From Rhodospirillales bacterium (GTDB lineage: Bacteria; Pseudomonadota; Alphaproteobacteria; SMXQ01): a stretch of DNA of 64,000 bases. The stretch covers positions 62,001 through 126,000 of the forward strand of contig JABIXC010000010.1 in assembly GCA_018666775.1 (NCBI GenBank), given 5' to 3'. The notes under the pieces were generated by a model. The model was not told the origin of the DNA, made no database searches, and was given only the letters and a program-made list of their open reading frames with translations. Numbering within the stretch: the stretch's first letter is position 1; each line of letters opens with the position of its first letter. The translations under genes were made by a program, and so were the position numbers. Positions 8,500-17,869 of the stretch are shown here, piece by piece.

Positions 8500-9660
8500 T
8501 TAATCCTTTTCGAAATAGCGGTCCAGCACGCCCTTGTAAATATCGGCGAGTGCGGTGATGTCGCTGACATCCTGACTTTCATCGGTTTTGTGCATGGTTT
8601 GCCCGATCAGGCCAAATTCTGCACAGGTGCAGATTTTGTGAATATAGCGTGCATCCGATGTGCCCCCGGTGGTGGACATTTCCGGGCGTGTGCCGGTGAC
8701 TGCCTCAGCCGCATCGGCAATGGATTGCGCAAGCTTTCCCGGTTCGCACAGGAACGCCTCACCATTGTCTTGGTGGCGGAATTCATATTTGCCACCAACC
8801 GCATCAAACAGGCCAGTTAACCACGCCTTCAGGCTTGCCTGGGTGTGGTTGTCGTTAAAGCGGATATTGATTGTCGCTTTGGCAATGGCCGGGATAATGT
8901 TGGTGGCCGGGTTGCCCACATCAATGGTGGCAAACGCGACGGAAGACGGCTGGAAATGTTCGGTGCCATCATCCAGCGGCTTTTCAACAATGGCATTCAG
9001 CATCTTTAACAACCGATCAATGGGATTGTCGGCAAGATGGGGATAGGCGGTGTGGCCCTGGGTGCCATGAACCGTCAGATAGCCCACCAGACTGCCGCGC
9101 CGACCGATCTTCATCATTTCACCCAAGGTGGTCGGGTTGGTGGGTTCCCCCACCAGACAATCGGTCAGGGTTTCGTTCTGGTCTTGCAGCCAGGTGACCA
9201 GTTTTCTCGATCCGTTGATCCCAACGCCTTCTTCATCCCCGGTGATCAACAGGCTGATAGAACCGCCGAAATCGGGGCCTTGTTCATCCAGAAACCGGGC
9301 CGTGGCGGAAACAAAGGCGGCAATGCTGCCTTTCATGTCCGCTGCCCCACGACCATGAAGCACCCCATCGACAATATCGCCGCTGAACGGATTTTTGGAC
9401 CAGCCCGCAGGGTCACCCACAGGCACTACATCGGTGTGCCCTGCGTAACAGAAATTGGGCTCATCTGTGCCAATCCGGGCGTAAAGATTATCAACCGGAT
9501 CGGCACCTTCTTCTTCAAAGGGAAGGCGGGTGCAGGTAAAGCCGAGAGTTTCCAGGGCACCCTGAAGCGTGTCCAACGCGCCTTCATCGGCGGGTGTTAC
9601 CGACGGGTGGCGGATCAGCCGTTGGGCAAGGTCCAGTGGATCAGAGAGTGGGCCAGTCAT
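8500..9660 (-). CDS. dapE: Succinyl-diaminopimelate desuccinylase
   Basis: Zinc metallohydrolase that removes succinate from N-succinyl-LL-diaminopimelate, giving LL-DAP for lysine and cell-wall synthesis. 386 residues. Metal-site motifs are visible: YAGHTDVVPVGD, GRGAADMKG and TGDEEG, with the last Glu pair typical of M20 peptidases. It starts 2 bases after the dapD stop, which means tight coupling in a dapD-dapE operon. Confidence 0.96.
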   Translation of the reverse strand: MTGPLSDPLDLAQRLIRHPSVTPADEGALDTLQGALETLGFTCTRLPFEEEGADPVDNLYARIGTDEPNFCYAGHTDVVPVGDPAGWSKNPFSGDIVDGVLHGRGAADMKGSIAAFVSATARFLDEQGPDFGGSISLLITGDEEGVGINGSRKLVTWLQDQNETLTDCLVGEPTNPTTLGEMMKIGRRGSLVGYLTVHGTQGHTAYPHLADNPIDRLLKMLNAIVEKPLDDGTEHFQPSSVAFATIDVGNPATNIIPAIAKATINIRFNDNHTQASLKAWLTGLFDAVGGKYEFRHQDNGEAFLCEPGKLAQSIADAAEAVTGTRPEMSTTGGTSDARYIHKICTCAEFGLIGQTMHKTDESQDVSDITALADIYKGVLDRYFEKD

Positions 9661-9662
9661 GG

Positions 9663-10520
9663 TTAGTCCCGAAGCAGGTCGTTGATAGAGGTTTTAGACC
9701 GCGTCCGTTCATCGACCTGTTTGACGATGACCGCACAGTAAAGCGAAGGACCCGGTGTGCCATCAGCCAGAGGCCTGCCCGGCAAGGTGCCCGGCACCAC
9801 AACGGAATAGGCAGGCACGCGGCCAATAATAATTTCGCCGCTGTCGCGATTGACGATTTTCGTAGACGCCCCAAGGAACACACCCATGGAGAGCACGGAA
9901 CCGGTTTCCACCACCACGCCTTCGGCAACTTCGGAACGCGCACCGATGAAACAATTGTCTTCGATGATCACGGGGCCGGCTTGGAGGGGTTCCAGAACGC
10001 CACCGATGCCGATGCCGCCGGAAAGATGGCAGTTGGCCCCGATTTGGGCACAAGACCCAACGGTGGCCCAGGTATCAACCATGGTGCCTTCGCCAACATG
10101 GGCGCCGAGGTTCACAAAGCTGGGCATCAAGACAGCCCCGGGGGCGATATAGGCAGAGCGGCGCACGACGCAATTGGGAACGGCGCGGAAACCGGCGGTC
10201 CGAAAACGCGCATCATCCCAGCCGGCAAATTTTGACGGGACTTTATCAAACCATGGGCTATCGCCACGTTTGGGGTCTCGCGGCCCGCCGGGGATTGGCA
10301 CCATGTCATAAATGCGGAACGATAAAAGGACGGCCTTTTTTGCCCATTGGTGGACGGTCCAGGTGCCATCAATTTTTTCGGCAACCCGGAGTTCGCCGGT
10401 ATCAAGCAGATCCAGGGTCGCTTCGATCGCATCGCGTGTGGCACCCTTGGTGTCAGGGCTAATTCCGTCCCGGTCTTCCCAGGCTTGGTCGATGGTTTTT
10501 TGCAGGTCTTGATTGGACAT
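9663..10520 (-). CDS. dapD: Tetrahydrodipicolinate N-succinyltransferase
   Basis: Transfers succinyl from succinyl-CoA to tetrahydrodipicolinate, the step before the aminotransferase and DapE in the succinylase route to meso-diaminopimelate. 285 residues. The N-terminal helical region contains [12 protein letters not shown], and the C-terminal half is a left-handed beta helix of hexapeptide repeats ([19 protein letters not shown] and onward). Together with dapE it shows that this organism uses the succinylated pathway. Confidence 0.96.
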   Translation of the reverse strand: MSNQDLQKTIDQAWEDRDGISPDTKGATRDAIEATLDLLDTGELRVAEKIDGTWTVHQWAKKAVLLSFRIYDMVPIPGGPRDPKRGDSPWFDKVPSKFAGWDDARFRTAGFRAVPNCVVRRSAYIAPGAVLMPSFVNLGAHVGEGTMVDTWATVGSCAQIGANCHLSGGIGIGGVLEPLQAGPVIIEDNCFIGARSEVAEGVVVETGSVLSMGVFLGASTKIVNRDSGEIIIGRVPAYSVVVPGTLPGRPLADGTPGPSLYCAVIVKQVDERTRSKTSINDLLRD

Positions 10521-10596
10521 GTGTCTGGTTTTCTTTCCCTAAAAACGGCGTGTGGGTTCAAAATTTTCCGGTGACAAAATGGCCTCCGGGCGCGTT

Positions 10597-11343
10597 CTAG
10601 TCAACCTTTGCGCCCGGTTTTGGCATCTGGGGCGCATTGGTCTGTTTGGTGAGCCAGTGCGCCAGATCATCTGTGATGTGGTGGATATGGTCTGCATTGG
10701 TCTCGTTGGTCACACCGTCTTCGCCGGGGGTGACCAGCACAGTGGTCATGCCCAGCTGGTCGGCGGGCTTTAAATTTGCTGCGGTGTCTTCAAACAAGAT
10801 CGCGCGGGCAGGGTCAATGGCATGGGTTTTAATAAACCGGTCATAGGTTTCCATTTCGGGTTTGGGCAGGTAATCGGCATCACAAATATCAAAAATACCA
10901 TCGAAAAACCGTGTAATACCAAGATGTTCCACAATTTGTTCGGCATGATCGCGGCTGGCATTGGTGAAGATAACGCAATCACCCTCCAATCCATCCAGCG
11001 CGTTGATCAGGGCAGCATTTTCAGGAATGACCGAAAGATCGATATCGTGGACGAAATCAAGAAAGGTTTTGGGTTCAACCTTATGGTGCAGCATCAGCCC
11101 GCGCAGGGTGGTGCCATAGGTGTGGAAATAGTCTTTTTGAATTTTCCGGGCGGCAAGATATTCAAGATCAAGCAGGGAGGCAATGAAATCCCCCATGCGC
11201 CGGTCGATCTGGTCGAACAGGTGTGAATCGGCTGAATAGAGCGTGTTATCAAGATCAAAAACCCAATGATGGATATCCCCCGATTGCCCCAAAAGGGACG
11301 TGGAAGAGGCGGGCTTTAAATCGTTGTTTTTATTTATGGGCAT
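10597..11343 (-). CDS. HAD-family pyrimidine 5'-nucleotidase
   Basis: Haloacid-dehalogenase-type phosphatase of 248 residues, of the Ssm1/Phm8-like pyrimidine 5'-nucleotidase group. Motif I is FDLDNTLY (D30 nucleophile, D32 acid/base), motif II is in FTNASRDH, and motif IV is in LFEDTAANL. The family dephosphorylates nucleoside monophosphates. It lies 76 bases upstream of dapD on the same strand, an arrangement often met in Rhodospirillales, and could be part of that transcription unit. Confidence 0.88.
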   Translation of the reverse strand: MPINKNNDLKPASSTSLLGQSGDIHHWVFDLDNTLYSADSHLFDQIDRRMGDFIASLLDLEYLAARKIQKDYFHTYGTTLRGLMLHHKVEPKTFLDFVHDIDLSVIPENAALINALDGLEGDCVIFTNASRDHAEQIVEHLGITRFFDGIFDICDADYLPKPEMETYDRFIKTHAIDPARAILFEDTAANLKPADQLGMTTVLVTPGEDGVTNETNADHIHHITDDLAHWLTKQTNAPQMPKPGAKVD

Positions 11344-11520
11344 TTTTGAACATTCTTGGCAAATAGAGGTCTGGAATTTCCCGGAAAACGGCCATTTCTT
11401 TCTGAATATGGGTCAAATTGATAACCCTTCCTTAAGCCTGATCCTTTAGCGTGTCCAGTGTCGTAAAGGCCCCGGCGGCAGATAGGGGAATGGGGCATCA
11501 TACGTGAGAAACGGAAATTC

Positions 11521-13209
11521 GTGATGGCACTCATCACAAAAGATTCTGAGGACGAATTATCACCCGGCCTGTTGCGCCAAGACCGGGACCGTTTTGTTGC
11601 ATTCGCATTTTCTGCATCTGACATGCTTTTTGAACTGGAAGGCGATGGGGTAATCGTCTTTGCCAGCGGCATTTGCGAAAGCCTTTTCGGCGTTGATCCC
11701 GGCGCACTGGAAGGGCGAAATTTTCTGGATCTTGTTTGTGTTGATGATCGGCCTTTGTTGCGCCATGCCCTGGCCGAAGCAAAGACCGGTTCGCGCATCA
11801 ATGGTCTATCGATCCGGATGGAGGGTAAATCAGGCCCAACCCCATCTTTGTCATTGTCTGGATATCAGCTTTCGGATTTTGAGGGCCATTTTTTCTTGGG
11901 CGCACATTTGGGCGGCCCTGTTGCGACAGACTTGCCCACACAAAATGAACCGATCATGGATGCCGATGCCTTTGCCGCAAGGTCCGGTGAAGTTCTTGCC
12001 AATGTTGGGGAAGACGATACCGAATGCAAGATGACCATGATCCGGTTGGGGCAGATGCATGAACTGCTCCAGCGTCTTGATCCCGACAGCGCCCATCGTA
12101 TGCATGTTGCCATGGGTGCATTGTTGCACGAAACGTCTGTTGGTGGCGAACTGGTTGGTGAAATTGACCCTGAAAACCTGAGCGTCGTCCATGACGATAA
12201 AACCGATATCGATCTTTTAAATGATCGTCTGCGGTCCATGATTCGCCAAGCCGATCCCGAAGGACGCGGTGTAGAGGTGGAAAGTACCACTGTTAATTTG
12301 GCATCCAATTCCAGCGACGGCGATACCCAGGCCCGCGCCCTTGGCTATATTTGCACTGAATTTGCAGATTCTGAACCAGAGGCATTTGCCACCGCCGCCC
12401 GAACGGACGGGCTGGATACCATGATGGACGATGCGATTGATCGCATTGGTGCGTTCCAGGCAATGGTTGCGCGGGGGGATTTTTCCGTTGCCTTCCAGCC
12501 CATCGTTGATTTGAAAGCCAAGACCCCCCATCACTATGAGGCATTGGCCAGATTTGACGATCAGGCCAATGGAAAAAGCCCCTATGAAACCATCAGGTTC
12601 GCTGAAAAAACGGGTTTAATTCAAGAATTCGACCTTGCCATGTGTGCCAAGGTTATCGCATGGATGGACAATGCGGCCCGTCAGGGAAAGCGTTACAAGG
12701 TTGCGGTCAACCTGTCTGGCGCATCCATTAATTCTCAGTCATTTGTTGATGCGCTTAACCGTCTTTTTGCCAAACATGAAAGCCTGCGTTCATGGGTTAT
12801 GTTTGAAATTACCGAATCATCAAAAATTGAAGACCTGCAGCGGGTTAACAAGACCATCCAGAACTTTCGCCAAGTTGGGCATAAGGTTTGTCTGGATGAT
12901 TTTGGTGCCGGTGCGGCGGCGTTCCAATACATCAGGGATCTGGAAGTGGATCTGGTCAAGATCGACGGGGCCTATGTCAAAGGTGCGCTACGCACAGCAA
13001 AGAGCCGCGCTTTTTTAAAGGCCATGGCCAGCTTGTGCAAAGACCTGCGGATTAACACCGTTGCGGAAATGGTGGAAGACGAAGCATTGCTTAGTTATTT
13101 GCAGGAATGCCGTGTCAGTTATGGGCAGGGCTATCTTTTTGGACGTCCATCTTTTGATATTGATGTCTTTGAGGCATCGCCGTCTTTTACTGGCAATAAT
13201 TTCAGGTGA
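11521..13209 (+). CDS. PAS-EAL protein, predicted c-di-GMP phosphodiesterase
   Basis: Predicted enzyme that degrades cyclic di-GMP, 562 residues, soluble. An N-terminal PAS-like domain covers about 20-130. The middle (about 165-275, containing SVGGELVGEIDPENL) resembles a decayed GGDEF domain. The EAL domain covers about 305-555. All usual catalytic residues are seen: EAL (E340), N in VNLSG, E in FEITES, D459/D460 in LDDFGAG, K in VKIDG, E in VAEMVED and Q in YGQGYLFG, so activity is expected. The start may be GTG 11521 or ATG 11524. Its stop overlaps the start of the GGDEF gene, the first of two coupled junctions. Confidence 0.9.
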   Translation: MMALITKDSEDELSPGLLRQDRDRFVAFAFSASDMLFELEGDGVIVFASGICESLFGVDPGALEGRNFLDLVCVDDRPLLRHALAEAKTGSRINGLSIRMEGKSGPTPSLSLSGYQLSDFEGHFFLGAHLGGPVATDLPTQNEPIMDADAFAARSGEVLANVGEDDTECKMTMIRLGQMHELLQRLDPDSAHRMHVAMGALLHETSVGGELVGEIDPENLSVVHDDKTDIDLLNDRLRSMIRQADPEGRGVEVESTTVNLASNSSDGDTQARALGYICTEFADSEPEAFATAARTDGLDTMMDDAIDRIGAFQAMVARGDFSVAFQPIVDLKAKTPHHYEALARFDDQANGKSPYETIRFAEKTGLIQEFDLAMCAKVIAWMDNAARQGKRYKVAVNLSGASINSQSFVDALNRLFAKHESLRSWVMFEITESSKIEDLQRVNKTIQNFRQVGHKVCLDDFGAGAAAFQYIRDLEVDLVKIDGAYVKGALRTAKSRAFLKAMASLCKDLRINTVAEMVEDEALLSYLQECRVSYGQGYLFGRPSFDIDVFEASPSFTGNNFR

Positions 13210-14966
13210 TGACGGCCATGGCGGGTAGAAATTTTTTGCAGAAACTTTTTGGCTTGGGTGGGGGCGCCACCATTGGGGGCACGTGCGCATTTCCAGTTCA
13301 GGTGGAAATGCTTTCATCGCCCGCCCTGATCATGGATGCGCGCGGTTCTATTCTAGCCGTTAATGGCCGCGCCGAAGTGATTGCCCGGGCAATCACTGGA
13401 AACGCCCCTTCGATGTCTGCCTTTCTGGTGTCGGCAAAGGATGCTGCTCAGGATCAGATGGGGCGCAAAGAGAGCATCGAAATTCCTGAAGATTCAGGCG
13501 AAATTCGGTTTGAACTGTCTTTGGTCCCCATTGGCAGTGATTTGGTTCTGGTGCTGGCGCGCGATATTACGCTGGATTGTAACCTGCGGGATGCCCTTGT
13601 GGAATCCCGGCAGCGGTTTAAGGATCTGGTTGAAATTTCCAGTGATTTCGCATGGGAAGTCGATGTTGAGGGACAGTTTGCATTTGTGTCTCCTGCAGGG
13701 GCTCTGGGTTGGGCTGCCGATCAATTGGTGGGCCGGCACGTGAACGATTTTCTTGCCGCAGGGCCTGACGGGGATATGGCGCACCCTTCCAATCCATTTT
13801 GTTCCCATCATGCCATGCAAGACGGAGAGCTTTGGTTCAAGCGGGCAGATGGCACTGTCACATGTTTATCTGCCAGTGTTCAGCCCTTGCAGGGCGTGGA
13901 TGGGCAGTGGTCAGGGGCGCGTGGGGTTTGCAGGGATGTGACAGAAGATCGCGCCCGGGATGCTGCTTTGGCCCAGGCCCACAGCCGTGAAAGGCTTTTC
14001 AGCTACATCCTGCGTACCATGCGCGATGAAATGGAACCCGAAAGCATGATGAAAACAGCCACGGCGGCGATTGCGCGGGCTTTGACGGCAACGGAGACCG
14101 GCATTTACAGCATTCAGGACGGGGTGCCCGTTTTAGCGGCAAGCAATGGTGAAGCATTGCCGGTATCTGATGGCCTGATTGGCATTGCCATTGGACGCAA
14201 GGGGGTTGTGGTGGTTGAAAATGAAGCAGGCTACGGCCTTGCTGTGGCCACGCGCTTTCGCGCCGAGGTCAATGGTGTCCTGCACGTTTCACGGGACGCT
14301 ACCCTTGGCCCTTGGAGTGATGAAGAGCAAGACGTTGCGATCCGGGCGGCGGAACATCTTGGGATTGCGATTGAACAGGTGGCAGAACATGAACAGCTCC
14401 AGACGCTGTCGCGCACCGATGGGATGACGGGTCTGTTGAACCGGCGCAGCTTTATTGCCGATTTGGCAAGGCGCTATGCCCGAGCCAGTCATGGCGGGAC
14501 AGAAGGCACATTGATCTATTGTGATCTTGATAATTTTAAACAAGTTAATGATACCCATGGCCATGAACAGGGCGATAAAGCCATTTGCGAAGCAGCAAAA
14601 CTTTTACAAACCAACACCCGTGGCGGAGATTTGGTGGCGCGCCTTGGGGGTGATGAATTCGCGGTGTGGCTCGATAATACCAATGAGACAAATGCCCGTT
14701 TGATGGCCGAGCACCTGTTGGTGTCCGCCGATTGCCTGAAGGTGTTTTCCGGCAGCGAAGATTGTCCTTTGGGCATGTCCCTTGGGGTTGCGGTTCAGGT
14801 GCCGGGATCAGATGAAAGTCTGGAAGCATTAATGGCGCGTGCCGATGAAGCCATGTATGCCTCAAAGAAAAAAGGTAAGGGCCAGCTAACACTTTCAGCC
14901 TCTCCCGATGTTGGCGTGGCTGTGGGAACGCAGGTTGGTTCTGTACGGGCAGGGGGCAAACAATGA
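13206..14966 (+). CDS. PAS-GAF-GGDEF protein, predicted diguanylate cyclase
   Basis: Predicted enzyme that makes cyclic di-GMP from two GTP, 586 residues with no membrane helix. Order: degenerate PAS (about 25-125), PAS (about 135-255), GAF-like (about 270-400), GGDEF (about 410-570). The active-site motif is intact (RLGGDEFAVWL near 480-490). RGGD sits exactly five residues before GGDEF, matching the product-inhibition I-site. The gene overlaps the EAL gene by four bases (GTG 13206, or ATG 13209) and the DUF2336 gene by four bases, so the opposing enzymes are probably made together. Confidence 0.92.
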   Translation: MMTAMAGRNFLQKLFGLGGGATIGGTCAFPVQVEMLSSPALIMDARGSILAVNGRAEVIARAITGNAPSMSAFLVSAKDAAQDQMGRKESIEIPEDSGEIRFELSLVPIGSDLVLVLARDITLDCNLRDALVESRQRFKDLVEISSDFAWEVDVEGQFAFVSPAGALGWAADQLVGRHVNDFLAAGPDGDMAHPSNPFCSHHAMQDGELWFKRADGTVTCLSASVQPLQGVDGQWSGARGVCRDVTEDRARDAALAQAHSRERLFSYILRTMRDEMEPESMMKTATAAIARALTATETGIYSIQDGVPVLAASNGEALPVSDGLIGIAIGRKGVVVVENEAGYGLAVATRFRAEVNGVLHVSRDATLGPWSDEEQDVAIRAAEHLGIAIEQVAEHEQLQTLSRTDGMTGLLNRRSFIADLARRYARASHGGTEGTLIYCDLDNFKQVNDTHGHEQGDKAICEAAKLLQTNTRGGDLVARLGGDEFAVWLDNTNETNARLMAEHLLVSADCLKVFSGSEDCPLGMSLGVAVQVPGSDESLEALMARADEAMYASKKKGKGQLTLSASPDVGVAVGTQVGSVRAGGKQ

Positions 14967-16249
14967 CATCCTTCCTTGGCCGTTTTTTAAAACAGAAACC
15001 CAGTGATCCCATCAGTGATTCCATCAGTTACGAGGAATCCCGGAAAATAGCGAATGACCCGGACCCGGCCATTCGCAAGCAGCTTGCCGCGCGCACGGAT
15101 ATTCGCCCGGAAGTGCTTTATTACCTTGCTGAAGATGCCGCGCCAGAAGTGCGACGTGAAATTGCGACCAACGAACAAACCCCGGCCCACGCCAATGTGT
15201 TGTTGGCCCGCGATGGGGACACAAATGTTCGGTGTGATCTGGCCTTGAAGATTTCCCAGCTGGCCCCGGAGTTGAGCCCTGATGAAAGGGATAAGGTCAG
15301 GGCCATGACATTGGATGCCCTGGACATTCTGGTTCAAGACCAGTTGGTCCAGGTGCGACAAGTCATTGCTGAGGCCCTGAAAGATGCACATGATGCGCCC
15401 CATGGGATCATCCAGCGTCTGGCGCGGGATGCAGAGCTGGAGGTGGCGGGGCCAATTTTGGAATTTTCGCCAATTTTGACCGATGAAGACTTGTTGGAAA
15501 TAATTTCGACCACTGCTGTTACCGGGGCCATCAGGGCGATTTCCCGGCGCGATGGTGTGTCTGAAGACGTGTGTGATGCCATTGTCGTTAGTGACGATGT
15601 TGATGGGGTGACCGCATTGTTGGGTAATGCATCCGCCCAGATCAGAGAAGAAACGCTGGATAGCCTTGTTGAAGGTTCCAGACGCACCCAGGATTGGCAA
15701 ATGCCCATTGTGAAGCGGCCCTTCCTGCCGATTGGTGCGGTGCGCAAACTGTCCAGTTTTGTGACCGATGCGGTGCTCGGTGCCTTAATACGCCGGGATG
15801 ATCTGGATGCGGAAACCGTTGATATGGTTGGCAAAGCCGTGCGTGAACGCATGAATGGTGATGGGGCAGAAAAACAATCAGAACCAGAACGTCCAACCCG
15901 CGAAAGCGATGCCCGGACCAAGGTTATGGCACTCCATGCAGAAGATGCGCTTGATCAAGATGCCATCGATGAGGAATTGATGGGCGGGAACAGGACATTC
16001 GTGACAGAGGCTTTGGCGGTGCTTTCCGGTCTGGCCCCTGCGGTGGTATTGCGCATTGTGTCTGCGCGCAGCGCAAAGGCCGTCACGGCATTGTCATGGA
16101 AGGCAGGGCTAAGCATGCGATTTGCTATAAAATTACAGGCCCGGTTTGCCAATGTTCCCATGCGTGAAGTGCTTCAGGCCAAAAATGGGCTTGAGTACCC
16201 CATGTCCGAACAAGACATGGCCTGGCAGATAGATTTGTTCTCAGGCTAG
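14963..16249 (+). CDS. DUF2336 protein with HEAT-like repeats
   Basis: Protein of 428 residues of the DUF2336 type, a family found mostly in Alphaproteobacteria and without a settled role. The N-terminal 200 residues are short paired helices of HEAT/Leu-rich-variant character (for example NDPDPAIRKQLAAR, EDAAPEVRREIATN, DGDTNVRCDLALK), the pattern of a protein-protein scaffold. The C-terminal part is also helical and ends with conserved MSEQDMAWQIDLF. The ATG overlaps the GGDEF stop (ATGA). Position suggests a scaffold or regulator for the two c-di-GMP enzymes; that is inference. Confidence 0.83.
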   Translation: MTSFLGRFLKQKPSDPISDSISYEESRKIANDPDPAIRKQLAARTDIRPEVLYYLAEDAAPEVRREIATNEQTPAHANVLLARDGDTNVRCDLALKISQLAPELSPDERDKVRAMTLDALDILVQDQLVQVRQVIAEALKDAHDAPHGIIQRLARDAELEVAGPILEFSPILTDEDLLEIISTTAVTGAIRAISRRDGVSEDVCDAIVVSDDVDGVTALLGNASAQIREETLDSLVEGSRRTQDWQMPIVKRPFLPIGAVRKLSSFVTDAVLGALIRRDDLDAETVDMVGKAVRERMNGDGAEKQSEPERPTRESDARTKVMALHAEDALDQDAIDEELMGGNRTFVTEALAVLSGLAPAVVLRIVSARSAKAVTALSWKAGLSMRFAIKLQARFANVPMREVLQAKNGLEYPMSEQDMAWQIDLFSG

Positions 16250-16266
16250 GTTAAATCAGGCGCTTA

Positions 16267-17175
16267 TCAGTCGTCTCGAATGATGGTACCAACGCCGGCA
16301 TCGGTGAAAATTTCCAGAATTAAGGCATGGGGGATGGTGCCGTCGATGATGACGGCAGCTTCGACATCGCCAGCGACCGCCTGGGTGCAGGTTTCCACTT
16401 TGGGAATCATGCCGCCACTGATAACCCCTTTTTTGATCAGATTTTCCGTATCCTTAAGGGTCAGTTCCTTAAGAATATTCTCATTTTCATCAAGCACGCC
16501 CGGCACATCGGTCAAAAGAAGAAACCGGGTGGCCCCGACCGCGGTCGCAATGGCACCGGCGGCGGTATCGGCATTGATGTTATAGGTTTGCCCATTGGGC
16601 CCAATGCCGATGGGCGCGATGACCGGAATAATATCTGATTCTTCAAAATTTTCGAGGATATGGGGATTGATATGGGTCGGTTCCCCGACGAACCCAAGGT
16701 CCAGAATTTTTTCGATGTTGGAATCGGTTTCGCGGCGATGGCGCCGGATTTTTTCCGCCTGGATCAGGTTGCCATCCTTGCCCGATAGCCCAACCGCGTT
16801 GCCACCCGCTTCGTTTATGGCTGTGACGATCTGTTTGTTGATGGAGCCTGACAGCACCATTTCAACAATTTCGACGGTTTCTTTGTCGGTCACCCGCAGG
16901 CCGTCGATAAATTCACTTTTTATGGCGAGCCGTTCCAGCATCTGGCCAATCTGGGGCCCACCGCCGTGAACGACCACGGGGTTGATGCCAACTTGTTTCA
17001 TCAACACCACATCCCGGGCGAAACATTCAGCCAGTGCCGGATCGCCCATGGCATGGCCGCCGTATTTTATGACGAAGGTTTCCCCGGCATATTTGCGCAT
17101 GTAGGGCAGGGCTTCAGAAAGGGTTTTTGCCTTTTCAAGCCAGATGGGTTGCGGTGTGTGTTTGTTTTTATCCAT
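16267..17175 (-). CDS. argB: Acetylglutamate kinase
   Basis: Phosphorylates N-acetyl-L-glutamate, the second step of arginine synthesis. 302 residues with the amino-acid-kinase fold: [11 protein letters not shown] near the N-terminus, [10 protein letters not shown] substrate loop, and [15 protein letters not shown] in the ATP domain. Length and N-terminal extension fit the arginine-inhibited type. It starts 12 bases after engB and is last in the rpmH-rnpA-yidD-yidC-engB-argB string. The argD-argF pair lies 25 kb away. Confidence 0.96.
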   Translation of the reverse strand: MDKNKHTPQPIWLEKAKTLSEALPYMRKYAGETFVIKYGGHAMGDPALAECFARDVVLMKQVGINPVVVHGGGPQIGQMLERLAIKSEFIDGLRVTDKETVEIVEMVLSGSINKQIVTAINEAGGNAVGLSGKDGNLIQAEKIRRHRRETDSNIEKILDLGFVGEPTHINPHILENFEESDIIPVIAPIGIGPNGQTYNINADTAAGAIATAVGATRFLLLTDVPGVLDENENILKELTLKDTENLIKKGVISGGMIPKVETCTQAVAGDVEAAVIIDGTIPHALILEIFTDAGVGTIIRDD

Positions 17176-17187
17176 AGCGCGCGGACT

Positions 17188-17838
17188 TTAACCTAATTGT
17201 TTCAGGGCCGCCAGCGCGGCGATAACAGCCCGGAGTTCTGCAATTCCGGCCCCTTTATCGGCCGAACTGGTCAGAATATCGGGGTGTGCTGCGGGATGTC
17301 TGGCAAGGTTGAGCGCCGTTTGGGCAATCAAAGCCGTTTGTTTGGTGGCGGAAATCTTGTCGCATTTGGTCAAGACGACCTGATAGCTGACAGCGGCTTT
17401 GTCCAGCTCAGTCATGATTTCGATATCACTGTCCCCGATTCCACGGCGACAATCGATTAAGACAAAGACCCGTTTCAGCCCGACGCGGCCCTTCAAATAC
17501 AAGGTTGCGGTTTCCGTCCATGCCAGGACTTTGCTTTTGGATACACGGGCATATCCGTACCCCGGCAGATCAACCAGACCAAGCACGCCGCCCAGATCAA
17601 AAAAGTTGATCTGTTGGGTGCGCCCAGGCGTTGAAGAGGTCCTGGCCAATGCTTTTCTGCCCGTCAATGCGTTAATCAGGCTGGATTTCCCGACATTGGA
17701 TCGTCCGGCAAAGGCAACCTCTGGCAGAACAGGCGGCGGCAAATGTTCGGTGCTGGCAGCCCCTGCGGTAAAATCAACCGGGCCTAGAAACAGCTTTCTT
17801 GCGGCCTCTAGTTCTGCCGGTTCATATGCATCATTCAT
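17188..17838 (-). CDS. engB: Ribosome biogenesis GTPase EngB (YihA/YsxC)
   Basis: Small essential GTPase acting in large-subunit assembly. 216 residues. G1 motif is GRSNVGKSS, G3 is in VDLPGYGYA, G4 is TKCD and G5 is in SSADKG. It follows yidC by 31 bases and precedes argB by 12, a gene order common in Alphaproteobacteria. Confidence 0.95.
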   Translation of the reverse strand: MNDAYEPAELEAARKLFLGPVDFTAGAASTEHLPPPVLPEVAFAGRSNVGKSSLINALTGRKALARTSSTPGRTQQINFFDLGGVLGLVDLPGYGYARVSKSKVLAWTETATLYLKGRVGLKRVFVLIDCRRGIGDSDIEIMTELDKAAVSYQVVLTKCDKISATKQTALIAQTALNLARHPAAHPDILTSSADKGAGIAELRAVIAALAALKQLG

Positions 17839-17869
17839 GGTGTGGCTCCTGTGCCCCCATGCGGGTGTA

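Noticed and set aside
15334-15921. 195-codon minus-strand Ser/Thr-rich frame
   Set aside because: Antisense to the DUF2336 gene; composition is that of a mirror frame.
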